Assembly: GCA_937873245.1 (NCBI GenBank)
Contig: CALMVY010000259.1
Span: 1 to 19,488, forward strand
DNA: 19,488 nucleotides
Direction: 5' to 3'
DNA from: an uncultured Arthrobacter sp.
Lineage (GTDB): Bacteria > Actinomycetota > Actinomycetes > Actinomycetales > Micrococcaceae
Part shown: positions 6,671 through 14,285 of the stretch, piece after piece
Position numbering within the stretch: position 1 is the stretch's first letter
Layout: every line of letters starts with the position of its first letter
Made by a program: the position numbers and the translations under genes
Notes under the pieces: model-generated
Seen by the model: the letters and a program-made list of their open reading frames with translations, nothing else
Database searches by the model: none
Told to the model about the DNA's origin: nothing

Positions 6671-6710
6671 TTCGTACTTAGTACGATACATTAACCGTAC
6701 TAAGTACGAA
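6671..6710. promoter_or_regulatory. two palindromic TetR operators
   Basis: CGTACTTAGTACG at 6673-6685 and CGTACTAAGTACG at 6696-6708 are each perfect 13-base palindromes around one central base, with centres 23 bases apart. With flanking TT and AA they form a 15-base perfect inverted repeat (6671-6685 and 6696-6710). They sit in the 96-base gap between the divergent TetR gene and the oxidoreductase, so two repressor dimers could cover both promoters. The AT-rich spacer GATACATTAAC probably holds promoter -10 elements. Confidence 0.85.
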
Positions 6711-6733
6711 CACGTCCCTTGAAAGGCCCCGAC

Positions 6734-7768
6734 ATGACGAACCACATCAGTGCGATGGCCGCGGACAACCAGGCTGCCGCTGACGTCACCATGAACGCCA
6801 TCGTGCAGGACGCGTACGGTACCGTCGACGTCCTCCGTTCCGGCCGGACCGCGCGGCCGCGCATCGCCGCGAACGAAGTGCTGATTCGCGTCCACGCGGC
6901 GGGCATGGACCGCGGAACGTGGCACATGATGACCGGCCGCCCCTACCTCCTGCGCGTCCTCGGATTCGGGTTCCGCCGGCCAAAGAACAACGTGCCCGGA
7001 ATCGACGTCGCCGGCACCGTCGTCGCTGTTGGCTCCGAGGTGTCCCGGTTCGCCGTGGGAGACCAGGTGTACGGGATGTCCCGGGGGTCGTTCGCCCAGT
7101 ACGCCGCCGCGCCGGAGGACAAGCTGGCCCACAAGCCCGCGAACCTGTCATTCGAACAGGCCGCCGTGGTGCCGATCTCGGCGGGCACCGCCCTCCAGGC
7201 CCTTGACGCCGGGCGCGTGGAGCGCGGGCAGACCGTGCTGATCCTGGGCGCCTCCGGCGGCGTGGGCACCTACGCCGTGCAGCTGGCCAAGTCCCTGGGT
7301 GCGGAGGTCACCGGCGTGAGCAGCGCCGGAAAGGTCGATCTGGTGCGGTCCCTCGGAGCGGACCACGTCCTGGACTACGCGACGGATGACTTCGCCGACG
7401 GCACGCATCGCTACGACCTGATCCTCGACATCGGAGGCAACCCGAGGCTTTCCCGGCTGCGCCGGGCCCTGACACCCACCGGGACGGCCGTCGTCGTCGG
7501 CGGCGAGGAGGGCGGCAAATGGACGGGAGGCTTCGGCCGGAGCCTGCGGGCACCCATCGTGTCCCTGTTCGTGCGCCAGCGCCTGGCCATGCTCGCTTCC
7601 AAGGAACGTGCCAGCGACCTCGAGCGGCTCAACCCCCTCCTCGAGTCCGGCGCCGTGACGCCGAGCATCGACAGGACGTACACACTCGGCGAAGTGCCGG
7701 ATGCCATGCGCCATCTCGAAGCCGGACACGTGCGCGGCAAGATCGCCATCACGGTTGTCAGCGAATAA
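6734..7768 (+). CDS. zinc-independent NAD(P)-dependent MDR oxidoreductase
   Basis: The 344-residue protein is a medium-chain dehydrogenase/reductase of the quinone-oxidoreductase type. It has a GroES-like N-terminal half with PGIDVAGTVVAVG (88-100) and VGDQVYG, then a Rossmann domain with GASGGVG at 172-178 that binds the nicotinamide cofactor. Residues AAGMDRGTWHMMTGRPY near 55-71 replace the usual catalytic-zinc cysteine region, and no structural-zinc cysteine cluster is present, so it should reduce quinones, enones or aldehydes without zinc. ATG 6734 has GAAAGG seven bases upstream; the usual family start matches ATG 6791, so there is a 19-residue extension. Control by the divergent TetR is very likely. 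The substrate is unknown. Confidence 0.88.
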   Translation: MTNHISAMAADNQAAADVTMNAIVQDAYGTVDVLRSGRTARPRIAANEVLIRVHAAGMDRGTWHMMTGRPYLLRVLGFGFRRPKNNVPGIDVAGTVVAVGSEVSRFAVGDQVYGMSRGSFAQYAAAPEDKLAHKPANLSFEQAAVVPISAGTALQALDAGRVERGQTVLILGASGGVGTYAVQLAKSLGAEVTGVSSAGKVDLVRSLGADHVLDYATDDFADGTHRYDLILDIGGNPRLSRLRRALTPTGTAVVVGGEEGGKWTGGFGRSLRAPIVSLFVRQRLAMLASKERASDLERLNPLLESGAVTPSIDRTYTLGEVPDAMRHLEAGHVRGKIAITVVSE

Positions 7769-7835
7769 CGACACCCATGAGCAGGCAGGGCCGGTTTGTG
7801 TGCCGCCTTCCCACGGCCGCCGAGCCGTCAAAACT

Positions 7836-9632
7836 TCAGGGTCTGCCCAGGAAGTCCCGCACGGCATCGATGTACTCGGCGGTCCGTGTTGCCATCACTC
7901 CGTGGCCTTCGCCCGCGAAAAGACGGACCACGGCCTCGGGATAGAGGGCCCGGAGGGCCGCCCGTGCCTGAGGTGAGAAGGCATTGTCCCGCTCCGATTC
8001 GATCAGCAGCACCGGCATGGGTGGCGTTGCGAGGCTCCGCACCCCCGGTGCCCCTGCCGGCAGGTGCGCGAAGTCGTTCATCTCCCGCAGGGCGGACAGC
8101 AGATCCTCCTTGCCCAGCCGGCCGAGAATGTCCGTGAGCAGCCTGTCCCAGAACATCGCCTCGTCCTGTGAGTCCTGTGAATCCGGGGCGAACCAGCGGC
8201 GCCAGTTCCAGCCGGTCAACGAACGCACGGCGTTTTCCGGAAGGACGGCCAGGAAGCGGATGAGGAGTGGGAGCAGAGGCAGCGGGGCTGACGCCGGGCT
8301 TCCGGTGTTCGCGAGCACCAGGCGCCGCACGCGGTCGGGATGCCGGCGGGCGAACGTCTGGGCCACAAAACCGCCGAACGAAGAGCCGAGCACATCCGCC
8401 TGCCCGATTCCCTCGGCGTCGAGGATCGCCGCCAGGCCGTCGGCGAGTCCGGTGATGCCGGCACCGGCAGGATATGCCGGCGCAAGCACGCGGAAGTCCC
8501 GTTCCAGCGCTTCGATCAGCAGCAGGTACATGTCGGGTACCCGTGTGCCCCCGGAGGGCAGAAGCAAGGTCTGTTCGCCCGAGCCGCCGGCAAGATAGCG
8601 CCAGCGCACGCCGCCGACGTCGAGCGTTCGGTACCGGTGGCCTGCACGGAAGGCCTCAAGCCGGGCGTCCAGCGTCGACGCCGGCCCGGTCTCCCGTTCG
8701 TCCAAGCTGGGTCCGGGCGCAGGGTGGAGCGGGGCTGGGCTGTCACGCCGGCCCGGGGGAAGGGGGCGGCCTTCGAGGAATCGTCCGACGGCGTTGGCGT
8801 ATTCGGTCGGGTGCGTGGCGGCCACCCAGTGGCCGCCTTCGCCGAACACGTAGGCGCGGGCGCCGGGATAGGCAGCCAGCAGGGCTTCGCGTTCGCGCGG
8901 TGTGAACCCGCGGTCGTCGGAAGCGGCGATCAACAGCACGTCCTCCGGACGCTCGAAGGTCGACGCGGCGGCGTATCGGTCGCGGTGTGCCATCAGATCC
9001 AGGAGCACCTCCAGGGGCGCCAGGGCCGATTCCTTGGTGTGTGCGGCGAAAAGGTCCTCAGTGTAGGCGGTGAGGAAAGCACGTTCGTTGTCTTCCGCCC
9101 CCGCGGCCAGGCGCGCGATCCTCGGACGGTAGAACGCGGCGAGGGCGGCCTTGGGCAGCAAAGTGAAAAGACGGACAAAGGCGCGCACCAGGCGTGTGTG
9201 GCCGCGCGTGTAGAGACCGAACCCGGAAAGGATGAGTTTGTCGACCCGCTGCGGATAGCGCCGGGAAAAGGCGTGCGCGACGCCGGCACCGAGGGAGTGG
9301 CCGAAAGTGCTGGCAGACGGGATTCCCTCGGCGTCGAGGATGGCTGCGATCCCTTCCAGGAGTTCGGCCATGGTCCGCACCGCTGGATAGGAAGGGGAGA
9401 TGACGCGGAAGCTGGGTTCGAACGCGGTGATCGTGCGGAACGCGGAATCGCCGAAGGAGAAGCCGCCGCCCAGGACGAGAAGTGCCGGCCTGGCACCCTC
9501 ATGGGCGGCGGAGCCCTCTGCGGCGTGCGGCGTGCCGGGTCCCGCGATGTACTTCCATTCGACGCCGCCGACTGTCAGCGACCGGTAGGGGTGGGTGGCA
9601 CGGAACGCCCGCAGCTCGGCATAGCCGTCCAT
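7836..9632 (-). CDS. tandem alpha/beta-hydrolase fusion protein
   Basis: The 598-residue protein holds two complete alpha/beta-hydrolase domains joined by a Pro-rich linker at about 288-318. Domain 1 (1-287) has nucleophile motif GHSLG with Ser113, an acidic residue at 239/240 in ASDDRGFTP and His268 in EGGHW. Domain 2 (319-598) has GSSFG with Ser418, Asp549 in SERDNAFSP and His577 in GEGHG. Both domains open alike (YRSLTVGGVEWKYIAG and YRTLDVGGVRWRYLAG) and share ILDAEGI, which indicates internal duplication. Single-domain relatives are about 270-300 residues. ATG 9632 was chosen for GGGAGG just upstream; a longer reading to 9689 lacks one. No signal peptide is seen. It stands alone, convergent with the oxidoreductase. 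Substrates are unknown. Confidence 0.88.
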   Translation of the reverse strand: MDGYAELRAFRATHPYRSLTVGGVEWKYIAGPGTPHAAEGSAAHEGARPALLVLGGGFSFGDSAFRTITAFEPSFRVISPSYPAVRTMAELLEGIAAILDAEGIPSASTFGHSLGAGVAHAFSRRYPQRVDKLILSGFGLYTRGHTRLVRAFVRLFTLLPKAALAAFYRPRIARLAAGAEDNERAFLTAYTEDLFAAHTKESALAPLEVLLDLMAHRDRYAAASTFERPEDVLLIAASDDRGFTPREREALLAAYPGARAYVFGEGGHWVAATHPTEYANAVGRFLEGRPLPPGRRDSPAPLHPAPGPSLDERETGPASTLDARLEAFRAGHRYRTLDVGGVRWRYLAGGSGEQTLLLPSGGTRVPDMYLLLIEALERDFRVLAPAYPAGAGITGLADGLAAILDAEGIGQADVLGSSFGGFVAQTFARRHPDRVRRLVLANTGSPASAPLPLLPLLIRFLAVLPENAVRSLTGWNWRRWFAPDSQDSQDEAMFWDRLLTDILGRLGKEDLLSALREMNDFAHLPAGAPGVRSLATPPMPVLLIESERDNAFSPQARAALRALYPEAVVRLFAGEGHGVMATRTAEYIDAVRDFLGRP

Positions 9633-9768
9633 GGATCCTCCCGCCGGATGGCCTGATAGGAGGGAGACTACGCGGCAGCTTCCGGCCACCGCAACGGATG
9701 CCTGACCGGGAACGCATCAGCGCTGTGGTCCGTTCGGCCCGGAGTTGTCTGCGAACCCGCCCGGGTCT

Positions 9769-10965
9769 CTAGAAGCGGATTGCATCGATGACCTTGACGC
9801 GGACTGCAACGACGGCGGGGATGGCCCCGGCCAATGCGCCGACAAGAACGGCCGCCCCAAGACCGAGCAGGGCCGCGTCTACCGGAAATGGCGGATACTC
9901 AGTCAGGCCCGGTGCGATTTTGGATTCGATCCACGGGTTCTTGACCACCGCGACGGCGATCATCACGCCTACTACACCGGCCACCGCCGTTGCCACGACG
10001 GACTCCATCATGACGCCCAGGAAGATGCGCCGGGACGTGGCCCCAAAGCTTCGCCGGATCCCGATTTCCCGGACCCGGTAGCGCACGGTGACCATGGAGA
10101 TGTTCAGCATTCCGACTGCCCCCAGGAGCAGCACGAGGCCGGCCACACCGCCAACGGCCAGCTGGACCGGCGCGAAAGGATCCCCGTAGCTGGCGTAATC
10201 CGAGCGGTCCACCGCGGCCTGCATGCCGGGGAACTGCTGTTCCAGGTCCGCGGCGATGGCTGCCTTGAGTGAGGCGGCCTGTTCGTCCTGGACCCAGATT
10301 TTGAACTGCTGCCCGGGTCCTGCAGCACCGCCGGTCGTGACCCCTGACCGTTCGGCAGCGCCAGTCAGCATAAAAGCCGACGGCGGTGCCTCAGGATAGG
10401 GATCCGGCACGACGCCGATGATCACCGCCGTCGTCTTCTGGTCTCCGGTCATGGCGATCTTGGGGCTGGTGGCCAGGTTTGGCCGCCCGGCGAAGTTGTA
10501 GAAGCTCTCCGAGACGACCAGCGCGGGTGCCAGCCGTTCCTCGTCGTTCGCCGCGAACCAGCCTCCCTGGCCCACGTCGACCCGGTGGATGACCCCGTAG
10601 CCTGGATCGATCACCTGTAGCTGCACTGGCTGGACGCCCCGGGGAAATTGGAAGGACTGCTGCGCCGATGCCACATGCGAGAAGTACGTTATTCCGTAGC
10701 GCTCGATGATGCCGCGGTAGGCGACTTCCAGTTTTTGCGGATCGGGCTGGGTGGGGCCGTAGACCCCGACGGCGAGGGTGGCCGAGCGGCCGCCGTTTCG
10801 CTCGGAATCCGCCTTGAATCCCTCGCGAGCGAGGTCGCCGACCCCGACGACCGACGTGAGGGCCGCAACCGACAGCGCCACTCCGACCAGGGCCAGGAGA
10901 ATGCGTGTCTTGTTGATTCGCAGTTCCTGCCACGCCTCCACCAGGGCGGACACGAGCCCGGTCAC
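9769..10965 (-). CDS. MacB/FtsX-type ABC transporter permease
   Basis: The 398-residue membrane protein has the MacB layout: a first membrane helix at about 22-41, a large extracytoplasmic domain at about 45-265, then three helices near 270-293, 320-342 and 364-386, with the conserved cytoplasmic VRYRVREIGIRRSFGAT segment after helix 2. MacB-type permeases do not carry substrate through a channel; they transmit ATPase movement to an external domain. GTG 10965 overlaps the ATPase stop codon (GTGA), so the two are translationally coupled. With the adaptor and ATPase it forms an efflux unit, in Gram-positives comparable to YknXYZ. The cargo could be a peptide, antibiotic or lipid; the sequence does not say. 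Confidence 0.9.
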   Translation of the reverse strand: MTGLVSALVEAWQELRINKTRILLALVGVALSVAALTSVVGVGDLAREGFKADSERNGGRSATLAVGVYGPTQPDPQKLEVAYRGIIERYGITYFSHVASAQQSFQFPRGVQPVQLQVIDPGYGVIHRVDVGQGGWFAANDEERLAPALVVSESFYNFAGRPNLATSPKIAMTGDQKTTAVIIGVVPDPYPEAPPSAFMLTGAAERSGVTTGGAAGPGQQFKIWVQDEQAASLKAAIAADLEQQFPGMQAAVDRSDYASYGDPFAPVQLAVGGVAGLVLLLGAVGMLNISMVTVRYRVREIGIRRSFGATSRRIFLGVMMESVVATAVAGVVGVMIAVAVVKNPWIESKIAPGLTEYPPFPVDAALLGLGAAVLVGALAGAIPAVVAVRVKVIDAIRF

Positions 10966-11669
10966 GCCAGCACCCCCGCCGGGATCTCGGCGGGGGTGAG
11001 CACGCCTGCTTCCAGCCGGTAGCACGCCCGGGCCAGGGCTGCGACGTTGACATCGTGCGTGATGGTGATGAGCGCGGCTCCCGATTCGGTTGCCACGGTA
11101 TCGAGCAGCGCCATGACGGCCTGGCCGGTGTCAATATCGAGGGCACCGGTGGGTTCGTCCGCCAGGATCAGCCGGGGCCGGCGAACGAGCGCCCGCGCTA
11201 TCGCGACCCTTTGCTGTTCGCCGCCGGAGAGCATGTTCGGCAGTGTGTCGGCACGCTGTGCCAGGCCCACACGGTCCAGCATGTCCATAGCCAGTTCCCT
11301 GCGCCGCCAGAACTGGGCTCCCTTGGCGTACAGCAGGGGAGTGATCACGTTGTCCAGAGCGCTCCGGCCCGGCAGGAGGTTGAACTGCTGGAACACGAAC
11401 CCCACCGAGGACCCGCGCAGCACCGCCCGCTCGTTGCCGCGCAGCCGCTCCACAGGGGTCCCCTGGAAACGAAGTTCTCCGCTGGTGGGCAGGTCCAGCA
11501 GCCCGAGGAGGTTCAAGAGGGTGGACTTCCCGCACCCGGATCGACCGATCACCGCCGTGTGGTCACCGGCGTGGACGGCCAGGTCCACACCCCGGAGAAT
11601 GTGCAGTTCTTGATCGTCGGGAAGGCGGACGGTCCGGGTTACACCCGTGAGGGACACCAGTTCCTCCAT
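10962..11669 (-). CDS. ABC transporter ATPase, MacB/LolD type
   Basis: The 235-residue protein has every ATPase motif: Walker A GRSGCGKST at 42-50, Q-loop QQFNLLP near 94, signature LSGGEQQR at 147-154, Walker B LILADEPTGALD from 167 and H-loop ITHD with His205. The PTGALD and QQFNLLP forms are typical of the MacB/LolD/FtsE-like group that pairs with the neighbouring permease. ATG 11669 is preferred, since GGGGGG lies about six bases upstream; GTG 11675, overlapping the adaptor stop as GTGA, is an alternative adding two residues. It is the middle gene of the three-gene export operon. Confidence 0.95.
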   Translation of the reverse strand: MEELVSLTGVTRTVRLPDDQELHILRGVDLAVHAGDHTAVIGRSGCGKSTLLNLLGLLDLPTSGELRFQGTPVERLRGNERAVLRGSSVGFVFQQFNLLPGRSALDNVITPLLYAKGAQFWRRRELAMDMLDRVGLAQRADTLPNMLSGGEQQRVAIARALVRRPRLILADEPTGALDIDTGQAVMALLDTVATESGAALITITHDVNVAALARACYRLEAGVLTPAEIPAGVLA

Positions 11670-11671
11670 GG

Positions 11672-12793
11672 TCACCCCCCGGCCGGGTAGGAACCTGGCC
11701 CGGCGAACTGCTGGCCAGGCTGTGGTTGGGCGGGGGCGCCGGGAATGAACTCAAGCACGGCTTCACCTTCAGCAAGGCCCGAGACGATCTCCACCATCGA
11801 GCCGTCGTTGAGGCCCAGCTGCACTTTCCGCTCCTGCGGCTCCCCAGCCTGGGATCCGGCGGGCGTTCCGGTGGCGGAGTCCGGGAACGTGCCGGCGGGA
11901 GCGAGCCACACCGATCCTTCCTTCACGCTGCCCCGCACCGAAGTGAGCGGCACCGTGACGACGTCGGTGGCCTGGCCGGCCGTGACCGTCATCGTCGCGC
12001 CCAGCCCTGCGAACACCTCCACGCCGGACGGAACGGCGCAGCTGATGGTGCCGGTCGGCGCGCCGCCTTGCTCGGGCATGCTGCTTCCGCCCGGGATGGC
12101 GGCGGCGTACGGCACCGAGCGGCTCACCCCGCCGGACGCACCTCCCGTACCCCGTGACACGGTGCTGGCTGCGCCTGTCAACGCGACCGTGGGGCAGGAG
12201 AACGGTGCGGGACCTCCTACGACGGCGATCTCCGCTGAGCTTGGTTTGGCCAGCAGGCGATACTGCTGGGCCGCGTCAACGGATCCGCTCACGGTGAAGG
12301 TCCCCGGGTTGACGGCGCCGGCGGTCTCGCCCACGCCCACCTGCTGGTTGAGCAGCACCGTGAGGCTCTCCAGCACGCCCGACGCCGGAGCGAGGACATT
12401 GGCGTAAGTGTAGGCAGGACCGGTGCGGCTCAGCGGCTGGCTGCCGGTGTCCTGCGTTGTTGATTCGGCCGCAACAGTCCGGACCTGGTAGAGACGGTCA
12501 CCTGCGGTCACTTTGTCGCCCGTGGCGAGAAACAAATGCGTCACGACACCAGCGGTTGTGTTGCGGACGCCCACGGCAGCATCGCTTTGCACGGTTGCCT
12601 TGATCTGGACTGAATTGGTCACCGTCGCCCGGGTGGCCTGAACCACCGGGATGGCGACCTCCGCCGATGGTCCGTTGAGCACGGGTCCCGGCTTCATCCC
12701 GTCGATAAACGCGATCTTGACCAGCGCCATGGCTATGACGGCGAACACGGCCAGCCATGCCACGGGCATGACGACGCGCCTGAAAATTCTCAT
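11672..12793 (-). CDS. MacA/HlyD-type membrane-fusion adaptor of the export operon
   Basis: The 373-residue protein begins with a short basic segment and one membrane helix at about 9-30, leaving the rest outside the membrane. It has a beta-barrel/lipoyl-like N-terminal region at about 45-170 (AGVVTHLFLATGDKVTAGDRLY, and LAPASGVLESLTVLLNQQVGVGE), a variable Gly/Ser-rich middle, and a membrane-proximal region with TVPLTSVRGSV near 280 and VEIVSGLAEGEAV near 334. The tail is rich in Pro, Gly and Gln. Only two cysteines occur, Cys200 and Cys252, which could form a disulfide outside the cell. It is the first gene of the operon; ATG 12793 has a purine-rich GGGGCAGAG ahead. It resembles the YknX-type adaptors of Gram-positive MacAB-like exporters. 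Confidence 0.85.
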   Translation of the reverse strand: MRIFRRVVMPVAWLAVFAVIAMALVKIAFIDGMKPGPVLNGPSAEVAIPVVQATRATVTNSVQIKATVQSDAAVGVRNTTAGVVTHLFLATGDKVTAGDRLYQVRTVAAESTTQDTGSQPLSRTGPAYTYANVLAPASGVLESLTVLLNQQVGVGETAGAVNPGTFTVSGSVDAAQQYRLLAKPSSAEIAVVGGPAPFSCPTVALTGAASTVSRGTGGASGGVSRSVPYAAAIPGGSSMPEQGGAPTGTISCAVPSGVEVFAGLGATMTVTAGQATDVVTVPLTSVRGSVKEGSVWLAPAGTFPDSATGTPAGSQAGEPQERKVQLGLNDGSMVEIVSGLAEGEAVLEFIPGAPAQPQPGQQFAGPGSYPAGG

Positions 12794-12953
12794 CTCTGCC
12801 CCGTTCGGTAACTCCCCACAGAACCTCTCTGCGAGAGATGCACTTCACACCCTATAGCCGAGCCGTTTCCGGCTTGGGAGGACGCGCTATCGGCGCCGAC
12901 TCGCGTGAGCCGGACCGCCGGCGCTGTATCCGGCCGTCGTACCGTGGGGGCCG

Positions 12954-13277
12954 ATGACTATTTCAGGACTTCTCACGGCGTACGACCAGCAGCTGCGGAC
13001 GGATGCGGAGACCCCCAGCGCGGTCGCCGTCGAACGTCTTGGGCCGTTGCGTCTGGTGACCTTCGCCGGCGGCCGCGGTTTTGTGACCTATCAAAACCTG
13101 GACGGAGCCAGCGCGCCCAGGATCGCGGGCTGGGTGGCCGAAGCCGCGGCGTTCTTCCGGGAGGACCCGGCGATCAACCGGGTGGAGGGGAAGACGCGCG
13201 GCCACGATGCTGCCCCCGAACTCCATGAGGCGCTGCTCGGGAGCGGATTTGAGCCGGAAGGGACCTGCTTCGGGTGA
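12954..13277 (+). pseudogene. truncated acetyltransferase-like protein, N-terminal region only
   Basis: The 107-residue reading frame matches, from memory, the N-terminal part of an actinobacterial GNAT-type protein (LGPLRLVTFAGGRGFVTYQN, then a VEGKTRGHD block, and LHEALLGSGFEPE). In intact relatives the chain runs on past FxPEE into the acetyl-CoA-binding domain, giving roughly 250 residues. Here it ends six residues later with TGA, and none of the three frames after 13277 shows the missing domain. ATG 12954 has GGGGGCC upstream. Either it is a decayed remnant or a stand-alone small domain; the sudden end favours a remnant. The identification rests on memory of the family and would need a search. 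Confidence 0.5.
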
Positions 13278-13334
13278 CAACGACGACGCCGTACTGCTGG
13301 CGCCGCTGAGGTCTGCGTGCTACCAGTTGCCCGG

Positions 13335-13733
13335 TTAAAGGTGCCGCAGCACGTCGGCGTAGACGGCGTGGGCGAGGTCGAGTTTGCCGGCGTCGCTTGG
13401 CGTGAACCATCGAATCTCGTCGTGCTCATTGGTGGCCAAGTTTGCCGGAACGCCTGACCACTCGGTGAGCACCCACCCGGTCAGGGCCAACCCGTCGGTT
13501 GCGCCGTCGTTGGCACGGACCGTGAACGCCGGCAGCTCCTTGGGAGCGGTAATCCGGACATTGACCTCCTCGAGGAGCTCCCGGGCCAGAGCCTCGCCTG
13601 CCGTTTCGCCATCTTCGATGTGGCCGCCTGGAAAATCCCACTTCCCCGGGTACCACCTCGATGATGGGAGCCGGCGGCACATCAGGACGCCCAAAGGGCC
13701 GACCAGCGCGCCAACTGCGATGAAGTGGGTCAT
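13335..13733 (-). CDS. NUDIX hydrolase
   Basis: The 132-residue protein carries the NUDIX box at 37-59: Gly37, Glu43, then RELLEEVNV with Arg51, Glu52, Glu55 and Glu56. These glutamates bind magnesium and drive hydrolysis of nucleoside diphosphate derivatives such as damaged nucleotides or NDP-sugars. The usual Gly in the EExG part is Asn58. The preceding KWDFPGGHIEDGE is the common NUDIX entry. ATG 13733 has no ribosome site of its own but overlaps, as ATGA, the stop of a 29-codon ORF that has a strong one, so translation is probably coupled. The same frame is open up to 13922 but that sequence looks non-coding. Substrate unknown. Confidence 0.85.
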   Translation of the reverse strand: MTHFIAVGALVGPLGVLMCRRLPSSRWYPGKWDFPGGHIEDGETAGEALARELLEEVNVRITAPKELPAFTVRANDGATDGLALTGWVLTEWSGVPANLATNEHDEIRWFTPSDAGKLDLAHAVYADVLRHL

Positions 13734-13819
13734 GGCGCCAGTTGGCCACAGCGGGGTCCGCCCGCTTCGTCCGCGTCGTCGGGCTCTGCTGGACGCACCA
13801 CCATCTCCTTGAGCGTCAT
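13730..13819 (-). CDS. 29-codon ORF upstream of the NUDIX gene, GNAT-like N-terminus
   Basis: ATG 13819 has GGGAGGAG about seven bases upstream, one of the best ribosome sites in the window. The 29 residues begin MTLKEMVVRPAEPDDADEAG, and VVRPAEPDDA is a very common opening strand and helix of GNAT acetyltransferases; after this the chain turns to GGPRC and stops. The TGA overlaps the NUDIX ATG. It is probably the remnant of a GNAT gene whose ribosome site now drives NUDIX translation, or a leader peptide. Too short for a firm family call. Confidence 0.5.
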   Translation of the reverse strand: MTLKEMVVRPAEPDDADEAGGPRCGQLAP

Positions 13820-13939
13820 GCGCCGCTCCTCCCACTTGGTCTCGCCGAATTCTGATCAGCATACGGTTACGCCCACCCAGCCCCGGCACTTTGGGGCCGA
13901 ACTCTTTCAGCGCCCGCTGCACCGTGACAGACTGCGCCC

Positions 13940-14176
13940 ATGAGCATGGAGCAATGGTGGCCGAAGCTGAAGCCTTCGACGCGGGACTGGCTGATCGAGA
14001 ACAACGGCGACGCAGTGCCGGCCGGGATCCTCGGTGAGATCGAGGACGCCGGCGGATCGGTCGTTGCAGGTGACTGGTGGGTGGGCGAGAGCGGGCCCTC
14101 GGGCTTCTATTTCTCGGACGAGGCGATCGACTGGATTGACGCCGTCGGAAACGGCGAAACGCCGGACACCCGCTGA
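13940..14176 (+). CDS. small acidic protein of unknown function
   Basis: The 78-residue product is acidic and Trp-rich (MEQWWPKL, TRDWLIENNGD, VAGDWWVG, DEAIDWID), with no signal peptide or membrane segment. Its composition and codon pattern look like a real cytoplasmic protein, and similar short proteins occur in actinobacteria, but I know of no assigned function. The ribosome site before ATG 13940 is weak. It is divergent from the NUDIX unit and converges on the MHS transporter gene, with a strong hairpin between them. Confidence 0.6.
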   Translation: MSMEQWWPKLKPSTRDWLIENNGDAVPAGILGEIEDAGGSVVAGDWWVGESGPSGFYFSDEAIDWIDAVGNGETPDTR

Positions 14177-14213
14177 AATCTGCCCGAGAGACCTTCCAGC
14201 GTCGACGTACGAA

Positions 14214-14245
14214 AGTGCCCCCTGCCAGTAAAGGTAGGGGGCACT
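14214..14245. terminator. strong hairpin between convergent genes
   Basis: AGTGCCCCCTGCC (14214-14226) pairs with GGTAGGGGGCACT (14233-14245): 13 pairs including one G-U, with loop AGTAAA. On the minus strand it is followed by a short TTT, so it best serves the transporter operon; it may act in both directions. The lack of a long T-run is common for actinobacterial terminators. Confidence 0.75.
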
Positions 14246-14285
14246 CCGTGGCGGCCTAAATGGCCATTTCCGACGAGCCGTTCAA

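Noticed and set aside
8340..9656. Plus-strand open frame of 438 codons
   Set aside because: It is antisense to the tandem hydrolase, which has two catalytic triads and a good ribosome site. The opposite reading has no recognisable motif.
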